Counted from the stretch's first letter, positions 1 to 5,686 are shown. The stretch: DNA of 5,686 bases from an uncultured Porphyromonadaceae bacterium (GCA_905193395.1 CAJJOO010000111.1:1-5686); one strand, 5' to 3'. Made by a program: numbers and translations. Notes: a model not told the origin generated them from the sequence alone.

Positions 1-73
1 TATCACTGAAATCGAAGGAATCATTGTGGTGTCGCCGTGACCACCGATAACGATGCCTTCGATTTCAGTGATA
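1..73. repeat. Terminal inverted repeat (fold-back) inside mdh
   Basis: Bases 1-18 (TATCACTGAAATCGAAGG) are the exact reverse complement of 56-73. The inner flanks, 19-30 against 44-55, still match at 7 of 12 positions, leaving a 13-base centre. The inner imperfect part is genuine mdh sequence, because it codes for the conserved IVIGGHGDTTMIP stretch. The outer perfect arm at 1-18 replaces the expected coding sequence. The pattern fits a strand that folded on the imperfect native hairpin and was extended by copying itself, as in amplification or assembly chimeras at a contig end. A real inversion cannot be excluded. Confidence 0.75.
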
Positions 74-564
74 TTTGCGCCGAGAGCGATGCTCAGGAAA
101 TATTTGAAACGTGCGCTGTCGAGTGCGCCGCCCATGCCGATGATGCGGTTCTTGGGCAGACCGGAAACCTTGTGGATAAGATAGGTCATGGTGTCCATGG
201 GGTTGGAAACGCACAGGATGATTGCGTCGGGCGAATATTTCAGCACGTTGTCGGTTACGGATTTCACGATGCCGGCGTTGACGCCGATCAGTTCCTCGCG
301 TGTCATGCCGGGCTTGCGGGGGATACCCGAAGTGATTACGACAACGTCGGAACCCTTGGTCATTTCATAATCGTTTGTAACGCCTACGAGACGGGTGTTG
401 ATGCCCAGGATGCTGGCGGTCTGCATGATGTCCATGGCCTTGCCTTCGGACACGCCTTCCTTGATGTCGAGCAGAACGACCTCGTCGGCTACCTGATTGG
501 TAACCAAAACATTTGCACAAGTTGCGCCTACGTTGCCGGCGCCGATTACTGTAACTTTTGACAT
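1..564 (-). CDS. mdh: Malate dehydrogenase, N-terminal part (cut by window edge)
   Basis: NAD-dependent malate dehydrogenase interconverts malate and oxaloacetate in the cytoplasm. Read on the minus strand from the ATG at 564-562, 188 codons are open to the window edge; the family is usually about 310-330 residues, so the C-terminal 40% is missing. Visible motifs are the Rossmann loop GAGNVGA (residues 8-14), the NAD-ribose aspartate D33, the substrate-binding arginines in GIPRKPGMTR (R83, R89), N121 in VSNPMD, R152 with its DSAR context and D149, and the catalytic histidine H176 in GGHGDTTMIP. This combination separates it from lactate dehydrogenase only provisionally, because the two form one superfamily, but the arginine-rich loop favours malate. 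The last five residues (184-188, SISVI) do not fit the family, which normally continues with L and T/A-R after MIP. They fall entirely in a terminal inverted repeat and are probably not genuine. The gene is transcribed divergently from the plus-strand operon. Confidence 0.95.
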   Translation of the reverse strand, partial: MSKVTVIGAGNVGATCANVLVTNQVADEVVLLDIKEGVSEGKAMDIMQTASILGINTRLVGVTNDYEMTKGSDVVVITSGIPRKPGMTREELIGVNAGIVKSVTDNVLKYSPDAIILCVSNPMDTMTYLIHKVSGLPKNRIIGMGGALDSARFKYFLSIALGANITEIEGIVIGGHGDTTMIPSISVI

Positions 565-602
565 AACTGTAATTTTTGAGAAATGTAGTATGTTAGTTTA
601 AT

Positions 603-637
603 TATTTCCGCAGGGGCAAATTTACGGAAATATTTCC
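603..637. promoter_or_regulatory. Inverted repeat over the mdh promoter, possible operator
   Basis: TATTTCCG at 603-610 is matched by its exact reverse complement CGGAAATA at 625-632, with 14 bases between. The second arm is also half of a 12-base perfect palindrome, GGAAATATTTCC, at 626-637. The arms bracket the predicted minus-strand -7 box (617-624) and the likely mdh start of transcription (around 611). The palindrome sits in the spacer between the -7 and -33 boxes. That is a natural position for a repressor or activator site. The sequence is AT-rich, so part of this symmetry may be chance; no known regulator is recognised. Confidence 0.4.
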
Positions 638-647
638 ATAATCCAAA
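617..647 (-). promoter_or_regulatory. Bacteroidota-type promoter for mdh
   Basis: On the minus strand TAAATTTG (plus positions 624-617) matches the Bacteroidota -7 consensus TAnnTTTG at every fixed base. TTTG (plus 647-644) lies 19 bases upstream and matches the -33 element, with normal spacing for the primary sigma factor of this phylum. Transcription would start near 611, giving mdh a leader of roughly 45-50 bases. The leader has no clear Shine-Dalgarno sequence, as is common in Bacteroidota. Confidence 0.65.
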
Positions 648-717
648 CACTCACCCGGTATTTTCAACTATTTCTCCCTCCAAAACCGCTCTGAGGGGGA
701 GGACTGTGAATTTTATG

Positions 718-748
718 TTGCGGGGGCGGGAAAAAAATTGTAATTTTG
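718..748 (+). promoter_or_regulatory. Bacteroidota-type promoter for the six-gene operon
   Basis: TAATTTTG at 741-748 matches TAnnTTTG at all fixed positions, and TTG at 718-720 lies 20 bases upstream as a -33 element. Only four bases separate the -7 box from the ATG at 753. Transcription should therefore begin at or just beside that ATG, giving a leaderless or nearly leaderless message; an alternative ATG at 762 would leave a leader of about 9 bases. No other promoter of this type was noticed further down the operon, which has no intergenic gaps. Confidence 0.6.
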
Positions 749-752
749 GGCT

Positions 753-1169
753 ATGCAAAACATGACGACCGACGACAGGGTGGCTTTGCCCAAAATCGAG
801 GATGCCCGCGGCAATCTGACGTTCATCGAACACGGTCCGCGCGGGGTGTGCCCGTTTGAAATCGAACGGGTATACTGGATTTACGACGTTCCCGGGGGAC
901 GTATGCGCCACGGCCGCGCGCTGGCCCGCACCACCGAGATGATTGTGGCCGTGAGCGGCGCCTTCGACGTGGTGCTGGACGACGGACGCGGCAACTGCCG
1001 CACCCACAGCCTGCGGCGCGGCGACACCGGCGTGTTGGTGCCCCCAGGCACCTGGCGCAGCATCGTCGATTTCTCCACCAATTCCGTAGCGCTGGTACTG
1101 GCTTCCGCGCCCTACGACGCCGACGAGTATGTGACGGATTACGAACTGTTTAAGAAGAACAAGATATGA
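753..1169 (+). CDS. FdtA/QdtA-like cupin lacking the HxH active-site motif
   Basis: A 138-residue single-domain cupin of the FdtA/QdtA/WxcM-C family, whose active members isomerise dTDP-4-keto-6-deoxyglucose to the 3-keto sugar. Family features are PKIEDARGNLTF (residues 13-24), the ERVYWIYDVP strand (38-47), VSGAFDVVLDDG (67-78) and the C-terminal DADEYVTDYELF (about 122-133). The stretch from YDVP to SG aligns without gaps with the next gene, and there the neighbour's H63-S64-H65 becomes R55-A56-L57 here. Both histidines regarded as catalytic in FdtA are therefore absent, while the fold and the rest of the core are kept. It may be a non-catalytic partner, a sugar-binding protein, or an enzyme with altered chemistry. 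The start is taken at 753; ATG 762 (residue 4) is a credible alternative, because the promoter abuts 753 and homology begins near residue 11. The stop overlaps the next start by ATGA. Confidence 0.85.
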   Translation: MQNMTTDDRVALPKIEDARGNLTFIEHGPRGVCPFEIERVYWIYDVPGGRMRHGRALARTTEMIVAVSGAFDVVLDDGRGNCRTHSLRRGDTGVLVPPGTWRSIVDFSTNSVALVLASAPYDADEYVTDYELFKKNKI

Positions 1170-1639
1170 ACGGCAAGCCTGACACACACCGCACATCGGA
1201 CGTTGCCTGTTGCCGGATGCTGACGCTGCCGCGCATGCGCCACCCCAACGGGTCGCTGACCGTCGCCGAAAACGGCGCTCTGGGCATGCCCTTCGACGTG
1301 CGCCGCATATTCTACCTGTACGACGTGCCGGCAGGTGCCGACCGCGGCGGCCATTCCCACTATGCCGCACAGGAACTGATGGTGGCGCTCAGCGGATCGA
1401 TGAAGGTGACACTCGACGACGGTCACCGCCGACGCACCTTTGTCCTCGACCGCCCCGACACGGCGCTTTACATTCCGACCGGACTCTGGCGCACGCTCCA
1501 CGATTTTTCCGGAGGCTCGGTGTGCATGGTCCTCACTTCTGAACGGTTCAGCGAAGCGGACTATGTGCGCGACTACGACCGCTTTCTTGAACTGACTCGC
1601 GAAAAAACACCGCCGACAGATGAACAGCCGACCGATTAA
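1166..1639 (+). CDS. dTDP-4-keto-6-deoxyglucose 3,4-ketoisomerase, FdtA/QdtA family
   Basis: A 157-residue cupin that should move the keto group from C4 to C3 of dTDP-4-keto-6-deoxyglucose in the cytoplasm, before 3-amination. Visible family landmarks are LPRMRHPNGSLTV (residues 21-33), RRIFYLYDVP (46-55), the active-site RGGHSH (60-65, with H63 and H65), ALSGSMKVTLDDG (about 74-86), the cupin strand YIPTGLWRTLHDFSGGSV, and the C-terminal FSEADYVRDYDRFLEL. It is paralogous to the preceding gene and overlaps it by four bases (ATGA), with purine-rich AAGAAG shortly upstream of the start. It overlaps the aminotransferase start by 20 bases, fitting an isomerase-aminotransferase pair. FdtA makes the galacto and QdtA the gluco configured product; sequence inspection alone does not settle which applies. 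A short basic N-terminal extension and a hydrophilic tail (EKTPPTDEQPTD) lie outside the core domain. Confidence 0.9.
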   Translation: MNGKPDTHRTSDVACCRMLTLPRMRHPNGSLTVAENGALGMPFDVRRIFYLYDVPAGADRGGHSHYAAQELMVALSGSMKVTLDDGHRRRTFVLDRPDTALYIPTGLWRTLHDFSGGSVCMVLTSERFSEADYVRDYDRFLELTREKTPPTDEQPTD

Positions 1640-2750
1640 ATATAAATTTCTGGATCTCGGCATGGTCAACGCGCCCGTGCGCGACGCCCTGACCGAGGCG
1701 GCAGCCCGCGTCATCGCCTCAGGCCGCTATATCGGCGGCGAGGAGAACGAGGCCTTCGAGCGCGAACTGGCCGAATACACCGGCACGGCACATGCCGTGG
1801 GCGTGGCCAACGGACTCGACGCCCTGAGACTGATTTTCAGGGCTTATATCGAACTGGGACGTCTGAAACCCGGCGACGGGGTGATTATACCCGCCAATAC
1901 GTATATCGCCACCGTACTGGCCGTCACGGACTGCGGTCTGCGGCCCGTGCTTGTGGAGCCTGACGACGCGACAATGAACCTCGACACCGCCTTAATAGAA
2001 CGGGCAGCAGCCACTGATGTCCGCGCAGTGCTGCCCGTACACCTCTACGGACGCGCCTGCCACGACAGCCGATTGGTTGAGACAGCCCGGCGCCACGGAC
2101 TGATTGTGGTGGAGGACAACGCCCAGGCCATCGGCGCACGCTCGGCCTTCGACCGTCGCCGCACAGGCTCGCTGGGCCACGCCGCCGCATTCAGTTTCTA
2201 TCCCACAAAAAATCTCGGCGCCCTGGGCGATGCCGGAGCCGTGACCACCGACGACGACGAACTTGCCGCCGCCGTGCGCGCACTGGCCAACTATGGCAGC
2301 GACCGCCGTTACCATAATATATACCGCGGCCTCAACAGCCGTCTAGACCCTATGCAGGCGGCCCTGCTCCGGGTGAAACTGCCCATGCTCGAAGCCGAAA
2401 ACAGCCGCCGCAGGCAGATTGCAAATATCTATTCGGCAAAAATATCGCATCCGGACGTGATGACGCCCCTCAACACAGGCGGTGAAGACTGCGTATGGCA
2501 CCAGTATGTGGTGCGCAGCACCCGGCGCGACGAGTTGCAGGCCTATCTGCACGACAACGGCGTGGCCACCGACATCCACTATGCCGTGCCGCCACATCTG
2601 CAGCCCTGCTACGCCTTGCCGGACCACGACCCACTGCCGCTGACCGAGCGTATGGCCGCCGAGGTGCTGTCGCTGCCCGTTTCCGCGTGTACGTCGGAGA
2701 GCGACGCAGCCGAAATTGCCGAAATCATAAACCGTTTCCCCGAAAAATGA
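1620..2750 (+). CDS. PLP-dependent sugar 3-aminotransferase, DegT/DnrJ/EryC1 family (FdtB/QdtB type)
   Basis: A 376-residue fold-type I aminotransferase of the DegT/DnrJ/EryC1/StrS family, close to the usual family length. It should transfer an amino group, normally from glutamate, to the 3-keto sugar made by the isomerase, giving dTDP-3-amino-3,6-dideoxy-galactose (Fuc3N) or -glucose (Qui3N). Visible motifs are GRYIGGEENEAFERELAEYTG near the N-terminus (about residues 36-56), GVANGLDAL for phosphate binding, PANTYIATVLAV, the cofactor-contacting VVEDNAQAIGA with D166 and Q169, and FYPTKNLGALGDAG with the Schiff-base lysine K197. A C-terminal substrate-binding region runs ATDIHYAVPPHLQPCY. 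All expected catalytic residues are present and the frame is unbroken. It starts inside the end of the ketoisomerase gene and ends in an ATGA overlap with mtaB, so translation is probably coupled. FdtB or QdtB activity is inferred from the adjacent isomerase. Confidence 0.92.
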   Translation: MNSRPIKYKFLDLGMVNAPVRDALTEAAARVIASGRYIGGEENEAFERELAEYTGTAHAVGVANGLDALRLIFRAYIELGRLKPGDGVIIPANTYIATVLAVTDCGLRPVLVEPDDATMNLDTALIERAAATDVRAVLPVHLYGRACHDSRLVETARRHGLIVVEDNAQAIGARSAFDRRRTGSLGHAAAFSFYPTKNLGALGDAGAVTTDDDELAAAVRALANYGSDRRYHNIYRGLNSRLDPMQAALLRVKLPMLEAENSRRRQIANIYSAKISHPDVMTPLNTGGEDCVWHQYVVRSTRRDELQAYLHDNGVATDIHYAVPPHLQPCYALPDHDPLPLTERMAAEVLSLPVSACTSESDAAEIAEIINRFPEK

Positions 2751-4068
2751 CCGACGACAACATATTTGGCGGACTCAAAGCCCTCTACCATACATTCGGA
2801 TGCAAACTGAACTTCTCGGAGTCCTCGACCCTGGCCCGCGAACTCGGTGCGATGGGCGTCCGCAGGGTGAGTGGCGCCGAAACGCCCGACCTGGTGGTGG
2901 TGAACACATGCAGCGTCACCGAACTGGCCGACAAAAAATGCCGTCAGGCAATAAAATCGTTTCATCGCCGCTATCCCGACGCCGCGATTATCGTCACCGG
3001 CTGTTATGCCCAGTTGAAGAGTCTTCGCTGCCCGGCGTGGCCATCGTGGCCGGCGCCGAGGCGAAAATGGATATTCCGGCGTTCCTCACCCGTTATCTCG
3101 ACGAGAAAAAACAGCAGACCTCCGTCACTCCGTGGCGCGATGTGACTTCGTTCCGGCCTTCGTGTTCGCGTGGCGACCGCACACGTTTCTTCCTGAAAGT
3201 CCAGGACGGCTGCGACTACTGGTGCACCTACTGCACCATCCCGATGGCCCGCGGCCGCTCTCGTTCCGGCACAATCGACCAACTGACGGCCCAAGCCCGC
3301 TCCGCAGCCGCCGAAGGAGGACGCGAAATTGTAATTACAGGCGTCAATATCGGCGATTTCGGCAAAGGCCGCTCCGACAGGTTCATCGACCTCATCCGCG
3401 AACTCGACAAGGTCGAGGGAATACTGCGTTACCGCATTTCCTCAATCGAACCGGACCTGCTCACCGACGAAATCATCGACTGGTGCGCCTCATCGCGTGC
3501 TTTCATGCCGCATTTCCACATTCCGCTTCAGGCCGGCAGCGACGAGGTCCTGCGCCTGATGCACCGCCATTACGACACGGCGCTGTTCGCCCACAAAATC
3601 AAGCGCATCCGCCAGGCGATGCCCGACGCCTTCATCGGCGTGGACCTGATAACCGGCGCGCGGGGCGAGACCGACGAACTGTTTGCCCGCTCGCGCGAAT
3701 TCATAGAATCGCTGGATATCTCGCGTCTCCATGTCTTCCCCTACTCCGAACGTCCTGGCACGCGCGCGCTGGAACTGGCCGGCGCCGTCGACCCCGCCGT
3801 GCGCCACCGCCGCACAAACGAGATGCTGCGGCTGAGCGAGCGGAAGTGGGAACAGTTTGCCAGCCGCTTCATCGGTAGCACACGTCCCGTGCTGATGGAA
3901 CATCCGCGCACAGGGGGCAAACCCATGGCCGGATTCACCGACAACTATCTGCGCGTGGAAGTCGGCAACGCCCCGGCCAGCACCGACAATACCATCGTGA
4001 ACGTCACCCTGACGGGCGTCGACGCCGCCCGCGAATGTCTCACCGGCCACATAGCAATCGAATCATGA
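2747..4068 (+). pseudogene. mtaB: mtaB, tRNA t6A37 methylthiotransferase, interrupted by a frameshift
   Basis: MtaB is a radical-SAM enzyme with two iron-sulfur clusters that adds a methylthio group to t6A at position 37 of some tRNAs, giving ms2t6A. The N-terminal UPF0004 domain starts at ATG 2747 (HTFGCKLNFSES) and shows its three cluster cysteines C19, C55 (NTC) and C86 (GCYAQL). Just after GCYAQLK, near 3017, homology moves to the -1 frame and continues as EESSLPGVAIVAGAEAKMD. The radical-SAM motif CDYWCTYC follows (cysteine codons at 3211, 3223 and 3232), then GVNIGDFG, FHIPLQAGSDEVL, DLITGARGET, HVFPYSERPGTRA and a C-terminal TRAM-like region. Unrepaired, the first frame stops at 3145. 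A restart at ATG 3067 would give 333 residues lacking the first domain. Restoring seven bases gives 442 residues, normal for the family. Everything outside the shift is well conserved, so a sequencing or assembly error or a very recent mutation is likelier than old decay. It overlaps both neighbours by ATGA. Confidence 0.9.
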
Positions 4069-4973
4069 AGCCATCCACCCTCAGACGTCTGCTGTCGCTG
4101 CCGGCACGGCTCCCTCTGGGCGCCCTCTATGGCATATCGGGAGCAATAGCGCCCGTCCTGCACCACATGGTGCGCTACCGCCGCCGCGTGGTCCGCGAAA
4201 ATATAGACCGCTGCTTTCCCGAAAAGACCCCGGCCGAAAAGCGCGACATAGAAAAGAAATTCTACCGCAATTTCGCCGACAATGTCGTTGAAACGCTCAA
4301 ATTACTGGACATCAGCGACAAGGAAATGGCCGACAGAATGGAATTCGAAGGCACCGAAATACTGGACGACCTGATGGCGCGCGGCAAGAGCATCGCCGTC
4401 TACTTCTCGCACACGTTCAACTGGGAATGGGCGCCGTCGGTATCGCTGCACACCGTCGAAAAGCCGTCAAACAGGCATGTATTCGCACAGATCTACCGCC
4501 CCTTGCGGTCGAAATCCTTCGACGCGCTGATGCTGGGTATGCGTCACCGTTTCGGTTCCGAAAGCATCCCCAAAGCCACGGCCTTGAGACGCCTGCTGAC
4601 ACTGCGCCGCGAGGGCGTGCCGTCCATCACCGGATTCATGAGCGACCAGCACCCCTCGCACGGCGACCCCGGCCATCTGACCACCCTGCTTGAACGCCCT
4701 ACCCTGATGATTTCAGGAACGGAGACCCTGGCGCGTAAACTTGGCATGGCCGCCGTATACTGGGACATGGAAAAGACATCGCGCGGCCACTACCGCATCA
4801 CCACCCGCCTCATAGCCGACGACGTGGCATCCACCGCGCCCGGCGAAGTCACCGAACGCTATACGAGGCTTCTCGAAGCCACCATACGCCGCCAGCCGGA
4901 ACTGTGGCTGTGGAGCCACAACCGGTGGAAACATCCCGTCACATTGCCTGAAAAAGAAAATGGAACAGACTGA
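4065..4973 (+). CDS. Lipid A biosynthesis acyltransferase, LpxL/HtrB family
   Basis: A 302-residue member of the LpxL/LpxM (HtrB) lysophospholipid acyltransferase family, which adds a secondary acyl chain to a lipid A precursor at the inner face of the cytoplasmic membrane. A moderately hydrophobic N-terminal segment (about residues 16-36) could anchor it in the membrane. The catalytic HX4D/E motif is SHTFNWE with H116 and E121. Other family signatures are RENIDRCFPEKT (44-55), FYRNFADNVVETLKL (66-80), GFMSDQHPS, a GTETLARKLGMAAVYWDM block, and the C-terminal ELWLWSHNRWKHP. The length and motifs suggest an intact enzyme. It starts in an ATGA overlap with mtaB and ends 14 bases inside the glycosyltransferase. 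Acyl chain length and position cannot be read from the sequence. Its place next to sugar-nucleotide and glycosyltransferase genes fits an envelope operon. Confidence 0.9.
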   Translation: MKPSTLRRLLSLPARLPLGALYGISGAIAPVLHHMVRYRRRVVRENIDRCFPEKTPAEKRDIEKKFYRNFADNVVETLKLLDISDKEMADRMEFEGTEILDDLMARGKSIAVYFSHTFNWEWAPSVSLHTVEKPSNRHVFAQIYRPLRSKSFDALMLGMRHRFGSESIPKATALRRLLTLRREGVPSITGFMSDQHPSHGDPGHLTTLLERPTLMISGTETLARKLGMAAVYWDMEKTSRGHYRITTRLIADDVASTAPGEVTERYTRLLEATIRRQPELWLWSHNRWKHPVTLPEKENGTD

Positions 4974-5686
4974 AGCAACAAAACCTGCAAGCGACAATCC
5001 CCACCTTCACCGCCCCGGGATGCCGCCGGTGGCCGTAATCATCCTCAACTGGAACGGTGCGGGCCTGCTCAGGGAATACCTGCCGCAGGTGATTGCCGCC
5101 ACCGACACCTCCATGGCCCGCGTTATAGTGGCCGACAACGGTTCGGACGACGAATCGCGCGACATCCTTGCCCGCGAGTTCTCCGAAACCGAGACTATCC
5201 TTTTCGACAAAAACTATGGTTTCGCCGACGGTTACAACCGGGCCATCGCCATGACGCGGTCGCCCTACACCGTGCTGCTGAACAGCGACGTGGCTCCGGC
5301 CCCGGGATGGGCAAAGGCTCTATACCACTTTATGGAATCGCACCCTGATGTGGGTGCCGCACAGCCCAAAGTGCTGAGTTACAAGAACCGCGGCACATTC
5401 GAATATGCCGGTGCCTGCGGCGGATATATAGACCGCAACGGCTATCCGTATTGCCGAGGCAGAATTTTTGATTACTGCGAGCGCGACGAAGGCCAGTATG
5501 ACAGCGAGGCCGAGATCTTCTGGGCCACCGGAGCAGCCCTGACCGTCCGCACCGATAAAGTAAAAACGAAAAAAAACATCGGCATTCAAAACTGTGTAAA
5601 AGTGATTTTTTTAAGTGACCTTCATAACTGTGTATACGGAAATAAAAACGATAAATTGTATAAGGCGATTCAGGCAGAAATGCCGG
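4960..5686 (+). CDS. Family 2 glycosyltransferase, truncated, with a foreign in-frame tail
   Basis: A GT2 (GT-A fold) glycosyltransferase that should use a nucleotide sugar to extend a cell-surface glycan; donor and acceptor are unknown. Residues 1-199 show the family order: VAVIILNWNG (24-33), VIVADNGSDDES for nucleotide binding, NYGFADGYNRAI, LLNSDV as the DXD-like metal site, and FWATGAALTVRTD ending at D199. Family members would normally continue with a glycine-rich GGFDE-like segment and an ED acidic pair. Instead, from about 5557 the frame runs into AT-rich sequence whose protein resembles another family, and it stays open to the edge. So only the first 199 residues should be trusted. 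ATG 4960 overlaps the acyltransferase by 14 bases. ATG 5020 (residue 21) is an alternative start immediately before the conserved domain. Confidence 0.85.
   Translation, partial: MEQTEATKPASDNPHLHRPGMPPVAVIILNWNGAGLLREYLPQVIAATDTSMARVIVADNGSDDESRDILAREFSETETILFDKNYGFADGYNRAIAMTRSPYTVLLNSDVAPAPGWAKALYHFMESHPDVGAAQPKVLSYKNRGTFEYAGACGGYIDRNGYPYCRGRIFDYCERDEGQYDSEAEIFWATGAALTVRTDKVKTKKNIGIQNCVKVIFLSDLHNCVYGNKNDKLYKAIQAEMP
5557..5686 (+). other. Low-GC tail with the start of a metallophosphoesterase-like domain; probable chimeric junction
   Basis: Base composition changes sharply: 5221-5280 has 40 G+C in 60, while 5581-5640 has 20 in 60, and runs of 8 A and 7 T appear. In the same frame as the glycosyltransferase the tail reads VKVIFLSDLHNCVYG (about residues 214-228) followed by KLYKAIQAEMP. 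SDLH carries the D-x-H first metal-binding motif of calcineurin-like metallophosphoesterases (D220, H222), and the following helix ending in P fits the usual approach to the next GD motif, which is cut off. The composition suggests a low-GC Firmicutes-like source. A misjoined contig end is most likely; a recent insertion is possible. Confidence 0.6.

Noticed and set aside
37..561. Long plus-strand open frame opposite mdh
   Set aside because: It is the antisense shadow of mdh; its protein has no recognisable domain, and the minus frame carries all the MDH motifs.
673..700. Hairpin CTCCCTC / GAGGGGG as a terminator or attenuator
   Set aside because: It lies upstream of both predicted promoters' transcribed regions, includes a wobble pair, has a 12-base loop and is not followed by a T run. 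Divergent genes need no terminator here.
651..1370. 239-codon minus-strand frame, and another at 1139-1714, opposite the cupin genes
   Set aside because: Antisense shadows in GC-rich coding sequence. They run across the boundaries of the cupin genes, show low-complexity Arg/Ala/Gly-rich protein, and match no family.
2930..3030. Programmed -1 frameshifting in mtaB, using the A6 run near 2933
   Set aside because: A shift at the A6 run would lose the conserved NTC-to-GCYAQL cysteine segment, which reads correctly in the original frame until about 3019. No slippery heptamer lies at the real break, and the family does not use frameshifting.
3132..3878. 248-codon plus-strand frame inside mtaB
   Set aside because: Alternative-frame shadow rich in Arg, Pro and His; the overlapping frame carries the radical-SAM motif and full family homology.
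4960..5686. A natural glycosyltransferase-metallophosphoesterase fusion protein
   Set aside because: The GT2 domain is cut before its catalytic acidic segment, the joint coincides with an abrupt fall in GC, and the contig ends 130 bases later, so a misjoin is more likely than a new fusion.
1..5686. CRISPR arrays, insertion sequences, tRNA or rRNA genes, tandem repeats
   Set aside because: None were found by reading either strand. The only repeats are the terminal inverted repeat in mdh and the promoter palindromes, and the genes fill nearly all of the window.

Overview
The window reads as a Bacteroidales (Bacteroidota) genome fragment. The reasons are a TAnnTTTG/TTG promoter (the Bacteroidota sigma-ABfr type) on each side of the only intergenic gap, no strong Shine-Dalgarno sites, and proteins that look like Bacteroidales versions of mdh, FdtA/QdtA-type cupins, mtaB and an LpxL-type acyltransferase. 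The genus cannot be told from sequence alone. The main gene block is GC-rich (40 of 60 bases at 5221-5280).

Layout. Positions 1-564 (minus strand) hold the N-terminal 60% or so of malate dehydrogenase, cut by the window edge. Positions 565-752 are a divergent intergenic region with a promoter for mdh, an inverted repeat over that promoter, and a second promoter lying almost on the start codon of the plus-strand genes. From 753 to the right edge, six plus-strand genes overlap one another by 4, 20, 4, 4 and 14 bases, so they almost certainly form one translationally coupled operon: two tandem sugar 3,4-ketoisomerase-type cupins, a DegT/DnrJ/EryC1 PLP sugar aminotransferase, mtaB (tRNA methylthiotransferase), an LpxL/HtrB-type lipid A acyltransferase and a family 2 glycosyltransferase.

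How they fit together. The cupins and the aminotransferase match the FdtA/FdtB or QdtA/QdtB steps that turn dTDP-4-keto-6-deoxyglucose into a dTDP-3-amino-3,6-dideoxyhexose. The acyltransferase and glycosyltransferase are envelope genes, probably for lipid A and for surface polysaccharide or glycoprotein. mtaB is a housekeeping tRNA modification gene set among them. RmlA, RmlB and the N-acyltransferase that would complete the sugar pathway are not in the window.

Oddities. (1) The first cupin has lost both histidines of the active-site HxH motif that its tandem neighbour keeps. (2) mtaB has a frameshift near 3017, best explained by loss of 7 bases between short GAAG repeats. (3) The left 18 bases are a perfect inverted copy of mdh sequence 38 bases further in, and the MDH protein leaves its family consensus exactly there, which looks like a fold-back artefact at a contig edge. 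(4) The right ~130 bases drop to about one-third GC and change in frame from glycosyltransferase to what looks like the start of a metallophosphoesterase, which looks like a chimeric junction. I see no mobile element, CRISPR array, RNA gene or new defence-like system. The most interesting biological lead is the tandem pair of catalytic and degenerate ketoisomerase cupins.
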